Shown here one piece after another: positions 27,153 through 34,896 of a stretch of 64,000 nucleotides of DNA (its first letter is position 1; each line of letters begins with the position of its first letter). Below the pieces are notes generated by a model. It made no database searches and was not told the origin of the DNA. It saw only the letters and a list, made by a program, of their open reading frames with translations. Origin of the DNA: an uncultured Bacilli bacterium (GTDB taxonomy: Bacteria > Bacillota_I > Bacilli_A > RF39 > UBA660); contig CAKOMY010000002.1 of the NCBI GenBank assembly GCA_934096815.1, forward strand, positions 62,001 to 126,000. The letters run 5' to 3'. The translations under genes and the position numbers were made by a program.

Positions 27153-27527
27153 ATGGCTCGTATTAAGAATGTAGAATTACCAAAAGAAAAAAGAACAGAA
27201 ATAGGACTTACTTATATTTATGGTATAGGTAGAAGCACAGCAACAAAGATTTGCGCTGATGCAAAAGTTGACCCATCTAAAAGAATTAAAGATTTAACTC
27301 CTGAAGATGAAGCAGCTTTAAGAAAAGAAGTAGATAAATATACTACTGAAGGTGATTTAAGAAGAGAAGTTCAAATGAACATTAAAGGTAAAATGGAAAT
27401 CAATTCTTATCAAGGAACTAGACATAAAAAAGGATTACCTGTTCATGGACAAAGAACTAGTCGCAACGCTAAGACTCGTAAGGGTAAAGGTAAAGTAGTT
27501 GCTAATAAGAAAAAAGTAGGTAAATAG
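27153..27527 (+). CDS. rpsM: 30S ribosomal protein S13 (uS13)
   Basis: 124 residues with TYIYGIGRSTATKICADA and the C-terminal HGQRTSRNAKTRKGKGK that reaches the P-site tRNA. AGGAGG lies ten bases before the ATG. Confidence 0.98.
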   Translation: MARIKNVELPKEKRTEIGLTYIYGIGRSTATKICADAKVDPSKRIKDLTPEDEAALRKEVDKYTTEGDLRREVQMNIKGKMEINSYQGTRHKKGLPVHGQRTSRNAKTRKGKGKVVANKKKVGK

Positions 27528-27537
27528 GAGGTAAATT

Positions 27538-27921
27538 ATGGCTTATAATAGAAGAAAAAGAAAAGTAAAAAAGAATATTCCTGAAGCACAAGCACATATT
27601 CATTCAACTTATAATAATACTGTTGTTTCTATAACAGATAAAGATGGAAATGTAATTAGCTGGGCATCAGCTGGAACAATTGGATATAAAGGTTCTAAAA
27701 AGAAAACTCCATTTGCTGCTGGACAAGCTGCTGAAGCTGCTGCTGGAGCTGCAACTGCTTCTGGTGTAAAAAAAGTTGAAGTATTTGTTAAAGGATTAGG
27801 TAGTGGTAGAGAAAACGCAATTCGTGCTTTACAAACTGCTGGTTTAGAAATTACTGCAATTAATGATGAAACACCAGTACCACATAATGGTTGTAGACCA
27901 CCAAAACGTCCAAGAAATTAA
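27538..27921 (+). CDS. rpsK: 30S ribosomal protein S11 (uS11)
   Basis: 127 residues with AHIHSTYNNTVVSITDKDGN and the conserved C-terminal HNGCRPPKRPRN. Platform protein next to the Shine-Dalgarno helix. Confidence 0.98.
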   Translation: MAYNRRKRKVKKNIPEAQAHIHSTYNNTVVSITDKDGNVISWASAGTIGYKGSKKKTPFAAGQAAEAAAGAATASGVKKVEVFVKGLGSGRENAIRALQTAGLEITAINDETPVPHNGCRPPKRPRN

Positions 27922-27936
27922 GAAGGGGAGATTTTT

Positions 27937-28884
27937 ATGAATATGAATTTTGAAAAACCTGAATATAAAATAACTGAATATGTTGAAAAAAATAATTATG
28001 GTAAGTTTGAACTTGAACCATTAGAAAGAGGTTTTGGTACTACTATAGGTAATGCACTTAGAAGAGTAATGTTATCATCAATGCCAGGTTCTGCAATTAC
28101 ATCTGTTAAAATTGAAGGTGTTATGCATGAATTTCAAAAAATAGATGGTGTTGTTGAAGACGTTACATCAATTATTTTAAATTTAAAAAGTGTAGTTATT
28201 AAAAACCATACTCATGAAAACAAAAAAATCCATTTATATGCAGATAAAGAAGGTGTAGTAAAAGCCGGAGATATTGAAGTAGATGCTGATTTAGAAATTG
28301 TTAATCCAGATTTAGTTATTTGTAATTTAGTTCAAGGTGGAAAAATTGATATGGAAATGACTGTTGGTTGTGGTCGTGGATATGTTGATTCTAAAGAAAA
28401 TAAAAAGATTTTAGGAGATGCTGTTCAAGGATTAATTCCAATAGATTCATTATATAGTCCAATAGAAAGAGTTTCTTATGAAGTAGAAGGGGCTCGTGTT
28501 GGACACAATGAAAATTATGATAAATTAATTATGGAAGTTTATACTAATGGTTCTATAAATCCAGAAGAGGCTATGGCTTTAGCATCTAAAATATTAATTG
28601 AACATTTTAATATAATTTCTAATTTAAATGAAATTTCAGATGCAACTGGAATTATGGCTGAAAAGAAAGTTGATCAAATTACTAAGACATTAGAAACTCC
28701 TATCGAAGAAATTGAATTCTCAGTTAGAGCATATAATTGCTTAAAGAGAGCTGGAATTAATACAATGCAAGATTTAATTGATAAGAGAGAATCAGAAGTT
28801 AATAAAATTCGTAATTTAGGTAAAAAATCTCTTAAAGAAGTTATAGATAAAGTTAAAGATATGGGACTAAAGTTCCGTGATTAG
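27937..28884 (+). CDS. rpoA: DNA-directed RNA polymerase subunit alpha
   Basis: 315 residues. The N-terminal assembly domain has FELEPLERGFGTTIGNALRR; the C-terminal domain has SVRAYNCLKRAGINTMQDL for UP-element and activator contacts. Position after rpsK is canonical. The start ATG 27937 has AAGGGGAG upstream. Confidence 0.98.
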   Translation: MNMNFEKPEYKITEYVEKNNYGKFELEPLERGFGTTIGNALRRVMLSSMPGSAITSVKIEGVMHEFQKIDGVVEDVTSIILNLKSVVIKNHTHENKKIHLYADKEGVVKAGDIEVDADLEIVNPDLVICNLVQGGKIDMEMTVGCGRGYVDSKENKKILGDAVQGLIPIDSLYSPIERVSYEVEGARVGHNENYDKLIMEVYTNGSINPEEAMALASKILIEHFNIISNLNEISDATGIMAEKKVDQITKTLETPIEEIEFSVRAYNCLKRAGINTMQDLIDKRESEVNKIRNLGKKSLKEVIDKVKDMGLKFRD

Positions 28885-28898
28885 AAAGGTGTGTAAGT

Positions 28899-29243
28899 AT
28901 GTTATATCGTAAATTAGGTAGAGAAACTCGTATTAGAAGAAGCATATTGGCTGGACTAACTAAAGATGTAATCAATCATGGATATGTTGTTACAACTGAT
29001 GCAAGAGCAAAAGAAGTAAGAAAATTCGTTGATAAAATGATTACTTATGGTAAAGATGGTTCTTTAGTTGCAAGAAGAAAGGCTTTAGCTTTCTTACATA
29101 ATGATAAAGATACTGTTAATAAAGTATTTACAGAATTAGCTCCTAAGTATGCTAACCGTCAAGGTGGTTATACTAGACTAATTAAATTAAATGAACGTAA
29201 GGGCGATGACGCTATGCAAATTAGACTTGAATTAGTTGACTAA
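28899..29243 (+). CDS. rplQ: 50S ribosomal protein L17 (bL17)
   Basis: 114 residues beginning MLYRKLGRETRIRRSILAG, with RQGGYTRLIKLNERKGDDA. Last ribosomal gene; the stop lies in a weak terminator-like stem. Confidence 0.98.
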   Translation: MLYRKLGRETRIRRSILAGLTKDVINHGYVVTTDARAKEVRKFVDKMITYGKDGSLVARRKALAFLHNDKDTVNKVFTELAPKYANRQGGYTRLIKLNERKGDDAMQIRLELVD

Positions 29244-29259
29244 TTTAGGTCTTTTTTTT
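29238..29259 (+). terminator. weak terminator after rplQ
   Basis: GACTA (29238-29242) can pair with TAGGTC (29246-29251) with a bulge, followed by eight T. The stem is short, so read-through into the next small gene is plausible. Confidence 0.4.
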
Positions 29260-29265
29260 ATAATT

Positions 29266-29529
29266 ATGAAGATAGATATGGTAGAAGAGAAAAGAAAATT
29301 AATTAAAGAATTAGTTATTGATATTATATTTGTTTTAATTTTAATTGGATTAACAATAATTGGAGTAACTTATGTATTTCCAAAAAATAGTAAAGTTAAT
29401 GTTATGTCTACTCATGATTTTGAATGTGAAAATGTAATTAATTGTGAATGTAATAAAAGAAAATGTATTTGTAATTACTGTTTAGATGATTTTTGTATGA
29501 AAAGTAAAAAAATAACTTGTAATAAGTAA
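29266..29529 (+). CDS. small Cys-rich membrane protein, hypothetical
   Basis: 87 residues from ATG 29266 (ATG 29278 is an alternative; neither has a clear ribosome binding site). After a charged start it has one transmembrane helix (IDIIFVLILIGLTIIGVTYV). The C-terminal about 40 residues contain nine cysteines, several in C-x-C or C-x2-C spacing (CECNKRKCICNYC). If the tail is outside, it would be disulfide-bonded; if inside, metal-binding. The stop overlaps the first ATG of the deaminase frame. I do not recognise the family. Confidence 0.5.
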   Translation: MKIDMVEEKRKLIKELVIDIIFVLILIGLTIIGVTYVFPKNSKVNVMSTHDFECENVINCECNKRKCICNYCLDDFCMKSKKITCNK

Positions 29530-29549
29530 TGAAAGAAAGTAGGAATATT

Positions 29550-29996
29550 ATGAAGGAAGCAATAGATGAAGCGAGAAGAACGATGAATTTAAATTATGGC
29601 GGACCATTTGGAGCAATGATTGTAAAAGATAATAAAATTATAACAGTTGCTTCTAATACTGTTTTAAAAGATAATGATTCTACAGCCCATGCTGAAATTA
29701 ATGCAATCAGAAAAGCAAGTAAAGTACTTAATACTCATGATTTATCAGGTTGTACCTTATATGCAACAGGGTATCCTTGCCCTATGTGTTTATCAGCAAT
29801 TATTTGGTCTAATATCAAAGAAGTATATTATGGAACAAACCTACAAGATGCCGCTCATATTGGTTTTAGAGATGAATTTATTTATGACTTTATTAATGGT
29901 AAAAATAAAGAAATATTGTCATTAAAAAATATTGACCACGATGAATGTCTAAAATTATTTAAAGAGTATCAAGATAATAATAAAGAAATATATTAG
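29550..29996 (+). CDS. nucleoside deaminase, guanine deaminase-like
   Basis: A cytidine-deaminase-fold enzyme of about 148 residues. The zinc site is complete: HAEINAI (His ligand and catalytic Glu) and PCPMC (two Cys ligands). GGPFGAMIVKDNKI and a tail with DEFIYDF, ending in Y after a short acidic helix, are closest to Bacillus GuaD, which converts guanine to xanthine. ATG 29550 has AGGA at 29541-29544; an in-frame ATG at 29529, touching the previous stop, would add seven residues. tRNA adenosine deaminase (TadA) is less likely, because the GuaD-like C-terminal segment is present. Confidence 0.8.
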   Translation: MKEAIDEARRTMNLNYGGPFGAMIVKDNKIITVASNTVLKDNDSTAHAEINAIRKASKVLNTHDLSGCTLYATGYPCPMCLSAIIWSNIKEVYYGTNLQDAAHIGFRDEFIYDFINGKNKEILSLKNIDHDECLKLFKEYQDNNKEIY

Positions 29997-30006
29997 GAGT
30001 TTTTAT

Positions 30007-30792
30007 ATGAAAACAACATTAGAAGAATTAAGAGAAAGTTATTATTTTGCCATTAGTAAATTGGATAATGAAGAAGATATTAGAAATTCACTACCATCAA
30101 CAGGTTATGATAACTTTGAAGAATTAATAAAAATGATCATCTCGAAATTAGAAGATGAAATTGCCGAGTGGGAACATGAAGATTTAATTGCTGAAACGCA
30201 GACAGATAAAGAATTGATAAAAAAGGAATTAGCAATATTATTCTTAAAGAAAAGAATTTGTTTGGAAAAACTAAATGAATTTAATCAAAATAATGTTTTA
30301 GTAGAAGCATATGAAAAATCACCAGAAAAACATTTGATATTTGCAACAAGTGATTTAGGAAATGTATACTTTTTAAGAGATTTAAAAGATGTATCAGAAG
30401 AATATTACAAAGATGTGTTAGACTTATTAAATGATTTACAAAATAATAATATTAGTGTTATGAATGAGACTAAAGATAAAAAATTAAATGGTCAATTGTC
30501 GGATATTTTTGAAAAGAAAGCATTTAAAATAAGAATTTGTTACCGTATATTAACGCCAGATACATGTTATGTTATGCTAGTTAAAATGAAAAAATCAACT
30601 AGAGATACAAAATATAATTCAGAGATTGAAAATAGAAAAATAAATACAGATAGTGATTTTAAAAGAGTTAAAAATCTTTTACTAGATCCTAAAAGTAGAG
30701 AAGAATTAATAAGTGAAAGTGAACAAATAAAAGATAAAATTGAAAAATATATAAAAGAAAATGGTAGAGGAGGGTATCAAAATGCTATCTAA
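30007..30792 (+). CDS. hypothetical protein with a RelE/ParE-like C-terminal domain
   Basis: 261 residues. The first about 150 are charged and helical (SKLEDEIAEWEHEDLIAE). Residues about 155-205 read like a RelE/ParE-type toxin: LSDIFEKKAFKIRICYRIL, then CYVMLVKMKKSTRDTKYN, matching the family pattern of a short Y-R-I strand followed by a K-K-(S/T) strand end. A further coiled-coil tail follows. The next small gene starts inside its 3' end, as in toxin-antitoxin pairs. The domain call is from pattern recognition and the toxin role is inference. Confidence 0.5.
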   Translation: MKTTLEELRESYYFAISKLDNEEDIRNSLPSTGYDNFEELIKMIISKLEDEIAEWEHEDLIAETQTDKELIKKELAILFLKKRICLEKLNEFNQNNVLVEAYEKSPEKHLIFATSDLGNVYFLRDLKDVSEEYYKDVLDLLNDLQNNNISVMNETKDKKLNGQLSDIFEKKAFKIRICYRILTPDTCYVMLVKMKKSTRDTKYNSEIENRKINTDSDFKRVKNLLLDPKSREELISESEQIKDKIEKYIKENGRGGYQNAI

Positions 30793-31030
30793 AAGAAATA
30801 ATGAAACAGGTTTAAAATTAATTGAAAAAATAAAATTAATGTATATAAAAGAAATAATCGATGAATTAAAAAAAAGTCCGGAACTTATTTTATATTTATC
30901 TGAAGAAGAAGAACTATCTCCAAAAGATTATATAACATATACTAGTACACCAGATAAAAATATAGGATATTATGATAATACCCTAAAAAAGATTTATACC
31001 TTAAAAAGTAACCAAAACAAAAATCATTAG
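30782..31030 (+). CDS. small hypothetical protein coupled to the RelE-like gene
   Basis: 82 residues from ATG 30782, with GAGGAGGG at 30768-30775 and an 11-base overlap with the preceding gene. It is charged, with an N-terminal helical part (ETGLKLIEKIKLMYIKEIID) and no clear helix-turn-helix signature. The overlap suggests a partner, perhaps an antitoxin, but no family is recognised. It ends at a bidirectional terminator. Confidence 0.5.
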   Translation: MLSKRNNETGLKLIEKIKLMYIKEIIDELKKSPELILYLSEEEELSPKDYITYTSTPDKNIGYYDNTLKKIYTLKSNQNKNH

Positions 31031-31055
31031 AAATTGTTCTAATGATTTTATTTTT
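31022..31055. terminator. bidirectional terminator between converging genes
   Basis: AATCATTAGAA (31022-31032) and TTCTAATGATT (31037-31047) form a perfect 11-bp stem with a four-base loop, A-rich on the left and T-rich on the right. It can stop transcripts from both directions. Confidence 0.88.
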
Positions 31056-31557
31056 CAAATATACTTAATATTTTAGAAGCTATAAAAACAATATTATCAG
31101 CTTTTTTAACTGCAACTGTTTTAAATATTGCTTTACCTGTAACTGTTAAAGCCGAAATAATTGCTGAAGTAATAATTGAGGCAATTGTAATATCAATATA
31201 CTTAGACAAGCTTATTGCAAGTACTGTTCCTAAACCACCGGAAACAATTCCACAAACATCACCAATAATATCGTTACAAAAACTTGCAACTCTTACATTC
31301 TTTTTGATTAATTTAGTTGCTTTCTTAGCCCCTTTAATTTTTTTAGAACTCTTAGCATGAAATGTTGATTCTTTAGCCGTTAGAACAGCAACACCCAACA
31401 TATCAAAAACTATCCCTATAGAGATAACTAATAAAATTAATAATATCATAATTATATTACTTGCATTATTAGAAAATTTATTAGTTAGAAAACTAAATAT
31501 TAATGCTAGTGAAAATGATAATATAAATACTATAAGATTCCAATTTTGTTTTTTCAT
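31048..31557 (-). CDS. OapA-like (OLE-associated) integral membrane protein, CorB/CNNM-related
   Basis: 169 residues, minus strand. Two N-terminal helices (WNLIVFILSFSLALIFSFL and IIMILLILLVISIGIVF) are followed by FDMLGVAV, FHAKSSKKIKGAKKATKLI and CNDIIGDVCGIVSGGLG, then two more helices. From memory this matches a Firmicutes family annotated as CorB-like and, in extremophilic Bacillus, as OapA, the membrane protein that binds OLE RNA and is linked to magnesium homeostasis. An AAAGGA site precedes the ATG. Directly upstream on the same strand is a terminated, structured RNA about 485 nt long, which supports the OapA reading. Confidence 0.6.
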   Translation of the reverse strand: MKKQNWNLIVFILSFSLALIFSFLTNKFSNNASNIIMILLILLVISIGIVFDMLGVAVLTAKESTFHAKSSKKIKGAKKATKLIKKNVRVASFCNDIIGDVCGIVSGGLGTVLAISLSKYIDITIASIITSAIISALTVTGKAIFKTVAVKKADNIVFIASKILSIFEK

Positions 31558-31581
31558 TTTTAATCCTTTCTTTTTTGTATG

Positions 31582-31610
31582 AAAAAAACTTTATAAAAAT
31601 ATAAAGTTTT
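31582..31610 (-). terminator. intrinsic terminator of the minus-strand structured RNA
   Basis: AAAACTTTATA (31585-31595) and TATAAAGTTTT (31600-31610) form a perfect 11-bp stem with an AAAA loop. On the minus strand it is followed by a run of T (31588-31582). It lies between the structured RNA and the OapA-like gene, so that gene depends on read-through or its own promoter. Confidence 0.85.
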
Positions 31611-32066
31611 GAAGTAAAACAATGGTTTATTATAAGTTAATTTTACGGCTTTGGTCGAGTTGAGTTTCTCTATTTTCTTTCCTTTGATTACTCTAGGGCG
31701 ATTTCTCCTTTACAGAAAATAATTATTAGTTGCCTAAGTAATTACTCGATTGCCACATAGTCCGTACTACAATCCTTATAATAAATACATGCTAGAGGTT
31801 TTCCCTGACACTCTTATCCCATTCTTATTCGCTTTTGCAAAAATGATTTCAATTTCTATCCCACATTTTCACTCACGACATGATTTTTATTCTTTTATTA
31901 TCTAATAATAGGGTAAGACATATGCCATTATGGTTTCCCTACTATTTAAAATTACATATTCACCCCAACTTGGGCAGAAGAAGCAAAATATATAAAGTAT
32001 CAATATCAATTAATGGATTTTTAGGCCCATCTTCAAATGGTGTTTGTGACTAGCATAATGCACCAC
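31582..32066 (-). ncRNA. ole: structured RNA, probable OLE (ornate, large, extremophilic) RNA
   Basis: About 485 nt on the minus strand with no sustained ORF on either strand. Base composition is less AT-biased than neighbouring spacers, with conserved-looking blocks such as GGGATAAGAGTGTCAGGGAA, GTAGTACGGACTATGTGGC and GGAGAAATCGCCCTAGAG. A promoter precedes it and a perfect intrinsic terminator ends it. Length, orientation and an OapA-like gene immediately downstream together indicate OLE RNA, which forms a membrane-associated ribonucleoprotein. RNase P RNA and tmRNA were considered and their universal motifs are absent. I could not run a covariance search. Confidence 0.55.
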
Positions 32067-32072
32067 GTATTA

Positions 32073-32101
32073 ATAATAGCATATTTTAATTAAAATGTCT
32101 A
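32073..32101 (-). promoter_or_regulatory. promoter of the structured RNA
   Basis: On the minus strand TAGACA (32101-32096), a 17-base spacer, and TATTAT (32078-32073) preceded by TGC, an extended -10. Start near 32066. Confidence 0.6.
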
Positions 32102-32194
32102 GTATAGTATATGTAAAATAGCGAACATTATGTTGACTTTTAGTACTATTTGTGAGTTATATAGAAAAGGTTTAGATATTATGATTTAAAAAAA

Positions 32195-32220
32195 GTAAAA
32201 AAGATGCTATAAAACATCTT
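32195..32220 (-). terminator. intrinsic terminator of the glycosyltransferase gene
   Basis: Reading the minus strand, AAGATG (32220-32215) pairs with CATCTT (32206-32201), followed by T. The stem overlaps the last codons and stop. Confidence 0.65.
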
Positions 32221-33148
32221 CATCAAAACCTAATGTATTCTTAGTAATATATATAGGTCTTTTTTTAATTTCTAAATATATTTTAGATATGTATTCTCCA
32301 ACTATACCTATGGCAAGTAAATTCATACCACCTAGTATTAAAATTAAACATATTATAGATGGATAACCTGGGACATCATTACCTTTAATTAAAGTCTCTA
32401 ATAACATTATTATAAAATAAATAAATGATATAGATGAAGTGAGTAATCCAGTAATTGTTGCTAATCTTAATGGTTTAGTGCTAAAGTTAATAATACCATT
32501 AAAAGCATATTTAAAAGAATTAGTTAAATTAAAGTTAGATTTACCTGAATATCTTTTTTCAACTTTATATTCTAAATATTTAGTTTTAAAACCTATCCAT
32601 GAGAAGATTCCTTTAGAGAATCTATTTATTTCACCTAAGTTTAGAATAGCTTCTTTAGCGTTTATAGTAAACATTCTAAAGTCTGATGCATCTTCTTTAA
32701 AGTTAGTATCACTTAATAAGTTTATAAATTTATAAAATAATTTTTTTAATGATTTAATAAATAAATTATCATTAGATCTTTCTTTGTTAATCATGGCTAC
32801 TTGATCATAATCAGGATTTTCTTCTAAGAAATTTAACATCTTAATTAAATACTTAGGATTTTGTTGCAAGTCACTATCAATAATAGCACAGTATTTCGCA
32901 TTACTATATTTCATTCCTGCAAACATAGCTGCATCTTTACCAAAGTTACGACTAAAGTTAATAACTTTAATATGTTCTTTATCTTGGTTATATATGGTTT
33001 CTAATTTTTCATAGGTTTTATCTTGAGAACCATCATTAATATATATTAATTGATAATTAATATCCTTTAATGTATCTTTTAATTTATCATTTAATAAAAA
33101 TATATTTCCTTCTTCATTATAACAAGGAATTATTACATCTAATTTCAT
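32207..33148 (-). CDS. family 2 glycosyltransferase, polyprenyl-phosphate type (GtrB/DPM1-like)
   Basis: 313 residues, minus strand. The N-terminal GT-A domain has VIIPCYNEEGNIFLL, INDGSQD and IIDSDLQQNPKYL (the D-x-D type metal site). The C-terminal region has two membrane helices and the family ending GEYISKIYLEIKKRPIYI. Members load undecaprenyl phosphate with a hexose or aminoarabinose-like sugar for wall or lipoteichoic acid decoration. The second ATG (33148) is chosen, because GGAGG overlaps the first ATG. It diverges from the type VII operon. Confidence 0.9.
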   Translation of the reverse strand: MKLDVIIPCYNEEGNIFLLNDKLKDTLKDINYQLIYINDGSQDKTYEKLETIYNQDKEHIKVINFSRNFGKDAAMFAGMKYSNAKYCAIIDSDLQQNPKYLIKMLNFLEENPDYDQVAMINKERSNDNLFIKSLKKLFYKFINLLSDTNFKEDASDFRMFTINAKEAILNLGEINRFSKGIFSWIGFKTKYLEYKVEKRYSGKSNFNLTNSFKYAFNGIINFSTKPLRLATITGLLTSSISFIYFIIMLLETLIKGNDVPGYPSIICLILILGGMNLLAIGIVGEYISKIYLEIKKRPIYITKNTLGFDEDVL

Positions 33149-33201
33149 TACATCCTCCAATTAAATTAATCATAACATTTTTAGAAATACTTGTAAATGA
33201 G

Positions 33202-33231
33202 TTGACTGTAAGGGTAATTTAAAGGTATAAT
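33202..33231 (+). promoter_or_regulatory. promoter of the type VII substrate operon
   Basis: TTGACT (33202-33207), 18 bases, TATAAT (33226-33231). Transcription would begin near 33238, leaving a leader of about 70 nt with GGGAGGTGG before the first WXG100 gene. Confidence 0.8.
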
Positions 33232-33306
33232 TAATTATGATAAACATAGGCATGATAAGGATGCAGGGTATTATCAAAAATATATAGAACAGGGAGGTGG
33301 AAATAA

Positions 33307-33597
33307 ATGGATGGTTTAAGAATTAACTTTTCAGAAACAATAACAACAGGAAATCAAGTTTCTACAAAGGGTAGTGAATTTCAAGATCTTTTAAATAAAG
33401 TTGATGCTGTTAATAATGAGTTAAAAACTTATTGGGAAGGTACTGATGCTTCTAAATATACATCAGCAGTAGAACAACAAGCTCAAGTAATGAAAGAATT
33501 AGCTACAACAGTTGATGAAATAGGAACATTCCTAGTTAAAGTAGGAAATGCTTATCAATCAGCAAGTGAAGATAATGCAAACGCTATAAATTTATAA
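33307..33597 (+). CDS. WXG100 family type VII substrate (EsxA-like)
   Basis: 96 residues, two predicted helices joined by the W-x-G turn (YWEGTDASKY, W43). WXG100 proteins are exported by EssC-type machines as helical dimers. First gene of the operon, with a very strong GGGAGGTGG ribosome binding site. No C-terminal Y-x3-D/E export motif in the strict form is visible. Confidence 0.9.
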   Translation: MDGLRINFSETITTGNQVSTKGSEFQDLLNKVDAVNNELKTYWEGTDASKYTSAVEQQAQVMKELATTVDEIGTFLVKVGNAYQSASEDNANAINL

Positions 33598-33631
33598 TAA
33601 AACAATAAAACAAAGATAGGAGGAAAAAATT

Positions 33632-33919
33632 ATGGATTTTTCAAAATTGTCATATAGTCAAGTTCAAGCTATGGCAGATCAATTACATGGTGCTTCAACA
33701 GAAATGGAAAATACATTAACAGAAATAAAAACTTTATTTGAAAGAGTTGGAAATGATGACGTATGGAGTGGTACAGCTGCCGCTACAACAAAAGAACAAT
33801 TCGATGAATTAAGTTCAAAATTTCCAGAATTTTCACAAGCAGTAGATGATTGTTATAAATATCTATTAAGCGTAGTTGAAAGATACAAATCTGTTGATAA
33901 AGCTGTTACAGGTAAATAG
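33632..33919 (+). CDS. WXG100 family type VII substrate
   Basis: 95 residues with the turn VWSGTAAATTKEQF (W45) and a C-terminal helix containing CYKYLLSVVERYKSVDK. It has its own AGGAGG site. It may pair with the preceding protein or with the N-terminal domain of the large effector. Confidence 0.88.
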   Translation: MDFSKLSYSQVQAMADQLHGASTEMENTLTEIKTLFERVGNDDVWSGTAAATTKEQFDELSSKFPEFSQAVDDCYKYLLSVVERYKSVDKAVTGK

Positions 33920-33923
33920 TCTT

Positions 33924-33979
33924 AAGAGTTCGCATTCGAGCTCTTGACAAATAGATAATATTAATTTGTTATCTATTTG
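33924..33979 (+). promoter_or_regulatory. two tandem hairpins in the T7 operon spacer
   Basis: Hairpin 1: AAGAGTTCG (33924-33932), loop CATT, CGAGCTCTT (33937-33945). Hairpin 2: CAAATAGATAA (33948-33958) with TTATCTATTTG (33969-33979), perfect over 11 bp. Neither has a T tract. Hairpin 2 abuts the ribosome binding site of the next gene, so roles in mRNA processing, stability or uneven expression of the WXG proteins are likely. Confidence 0.65.
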
Positions 33980-34000
33980 TGAGGAATTGGAAGTGATTAT

Positions 34001-34294
34001 ATGAATATAGAAATTACATGTTCAGAAGTAAAGACTTGTGGTAGTGAGATATTAGAATGTTCAAGTAATTTTGATGGACAAATTAAAAATTATAATTCAA
34101 TAGTAGATTCAATAAATACTATTTGGGATGGAGTAGATGGAGCTAAATACGCTGCAACTTTAAGAGATAATTATATTCCAACACTTAATCAAATTAAAGA
34201 TATATTTGATCAGTATGGTGAATTTCTTCAAAATGTTCCTGATCCATATGAAACATTAGACGAAGCATATGCTGCCAAAACAATAGATATTTGA
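34001..34294 (+). CDS. WXG100-like type VII protein
   Basis: 97 residues with the turn IWDGVDGAKYAAT (W42) and a C-terminal amphipathic helix. Two cysteines near the N-terminus (CSEVKTCGSEILEC region) are unusual for WXG100 proteins. The TGA stop confirms that TGA is not read as Trp. Confidence 0.8.
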   Translation: MNIEITCSEVKTCGSEILECSSNFDGQIKNYNSIVDSINTIWDGVDGAKYAATLRDNYIPTLNQIKDIFDQYGEFLQNVPDPYETLDEAYAAKTIDI

Positions 34295-34302
34295 GGTTAT
34301 AT

Positions 34303-34893
34303 ATGGAAATGAATATATCATATAAAGACGTTGAAGAACAATGCAATCAGTTGCATGAATTAGCTAAAAATATGAATGATACAATAAAACGAATAGCCGA
34401 TATTAATTCAAAATTAAAAAGTGCTTGGATTGGAATTGCCTCAGATGCTTATACAGAACAATTGGAAATGGCAACCAATGTTTTTACAGAAATCTATGCA
34501 GCTATAGAATCGAGCATCCTATATATGGCCAGTTGTGCTGAAGGATATCAAGCAATTGACGAAAAAGTTATGGAAGAAATTTGCAATTATTTAAATATTG
34601 ATTCTAATGCGTTAAAAGCATCATCAAATCCAAGTGGATCTTACATGCCTTCTGAAGAATCATCTGGCGGTGGCGGCGGAGCCATTCCAAAAACTGAATC
34701 TAAGGAAGAAACAAAAATATCAACTGGAAATAATGTAACTATTACAGACGGAGAATATAAAGATATGGATGGAGAAATAACGGACATTGATGAAGAAAAT
34801 AATAAAGTAACATTAAAAGTTAATATAGATGGTCAAGAAAAAACAGTTGAGGTTTCAATGAATCAAATATCTTCCAGTAAAAGTGAGGTGTAA
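34303..34893 (+). CDS. WXG domain protein with a C-terminal KOW-like domain
   Basis: 196 residues from ATG 34303 (GAGG at 34293-34296). Residues 1-100 form a WXG-type helical hairpin (AWIGIASDAYTEQL, W42). A Ser/Gly linker (ESSGGGGGAIPK) follows. The last about 50 residues read NNVTITDGEYKDMDGEI, then VTLKVNIDGQEKTVEV, the pattern of a KOW/NusG-like or L24-like barrel. KOW domains usually bind RNA or ribosomal partners, so its presence on a type VII substrate is odd. The WXG call is firm. The KOW call is from pattern only; another small beta-barrel is possible. Confidence 0.68.
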   Translation: MEMNISYKDVEEQCNQLHELAKNMNDTIKRIADINSKLKSAWIGIASDAYTEQLEMATNVFTEIYAAIESSILYMASCAEGYQAIDEKVMEEICNYLNIDSNALKASSNPSGSYMPSEESSGGGGGAIPKTESKEETKISTGNNVTITDGEYKDMDGEITDIDEENNKVTLKVNIDGQEKTVEVSMNQISSSKSEV

Positions 34894-34896
34894 AAA

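Noticed and set aside
29674..29925. Alternative ORF inside the deaminase gene
   Set aside because: Overlaps the catalytic motifs of the real frame and has no recognisable product.
31560..32130. RNase P RNA or tmRNA in the gene-free region
   Set aside because: Neither the universal RNase P block GAGGAAAGTCC nor a tmRNA tag or CCA end is present on either strand; an ACAGAAA on the plus strand is isolated and the terminator and promoter are on the minus strand.
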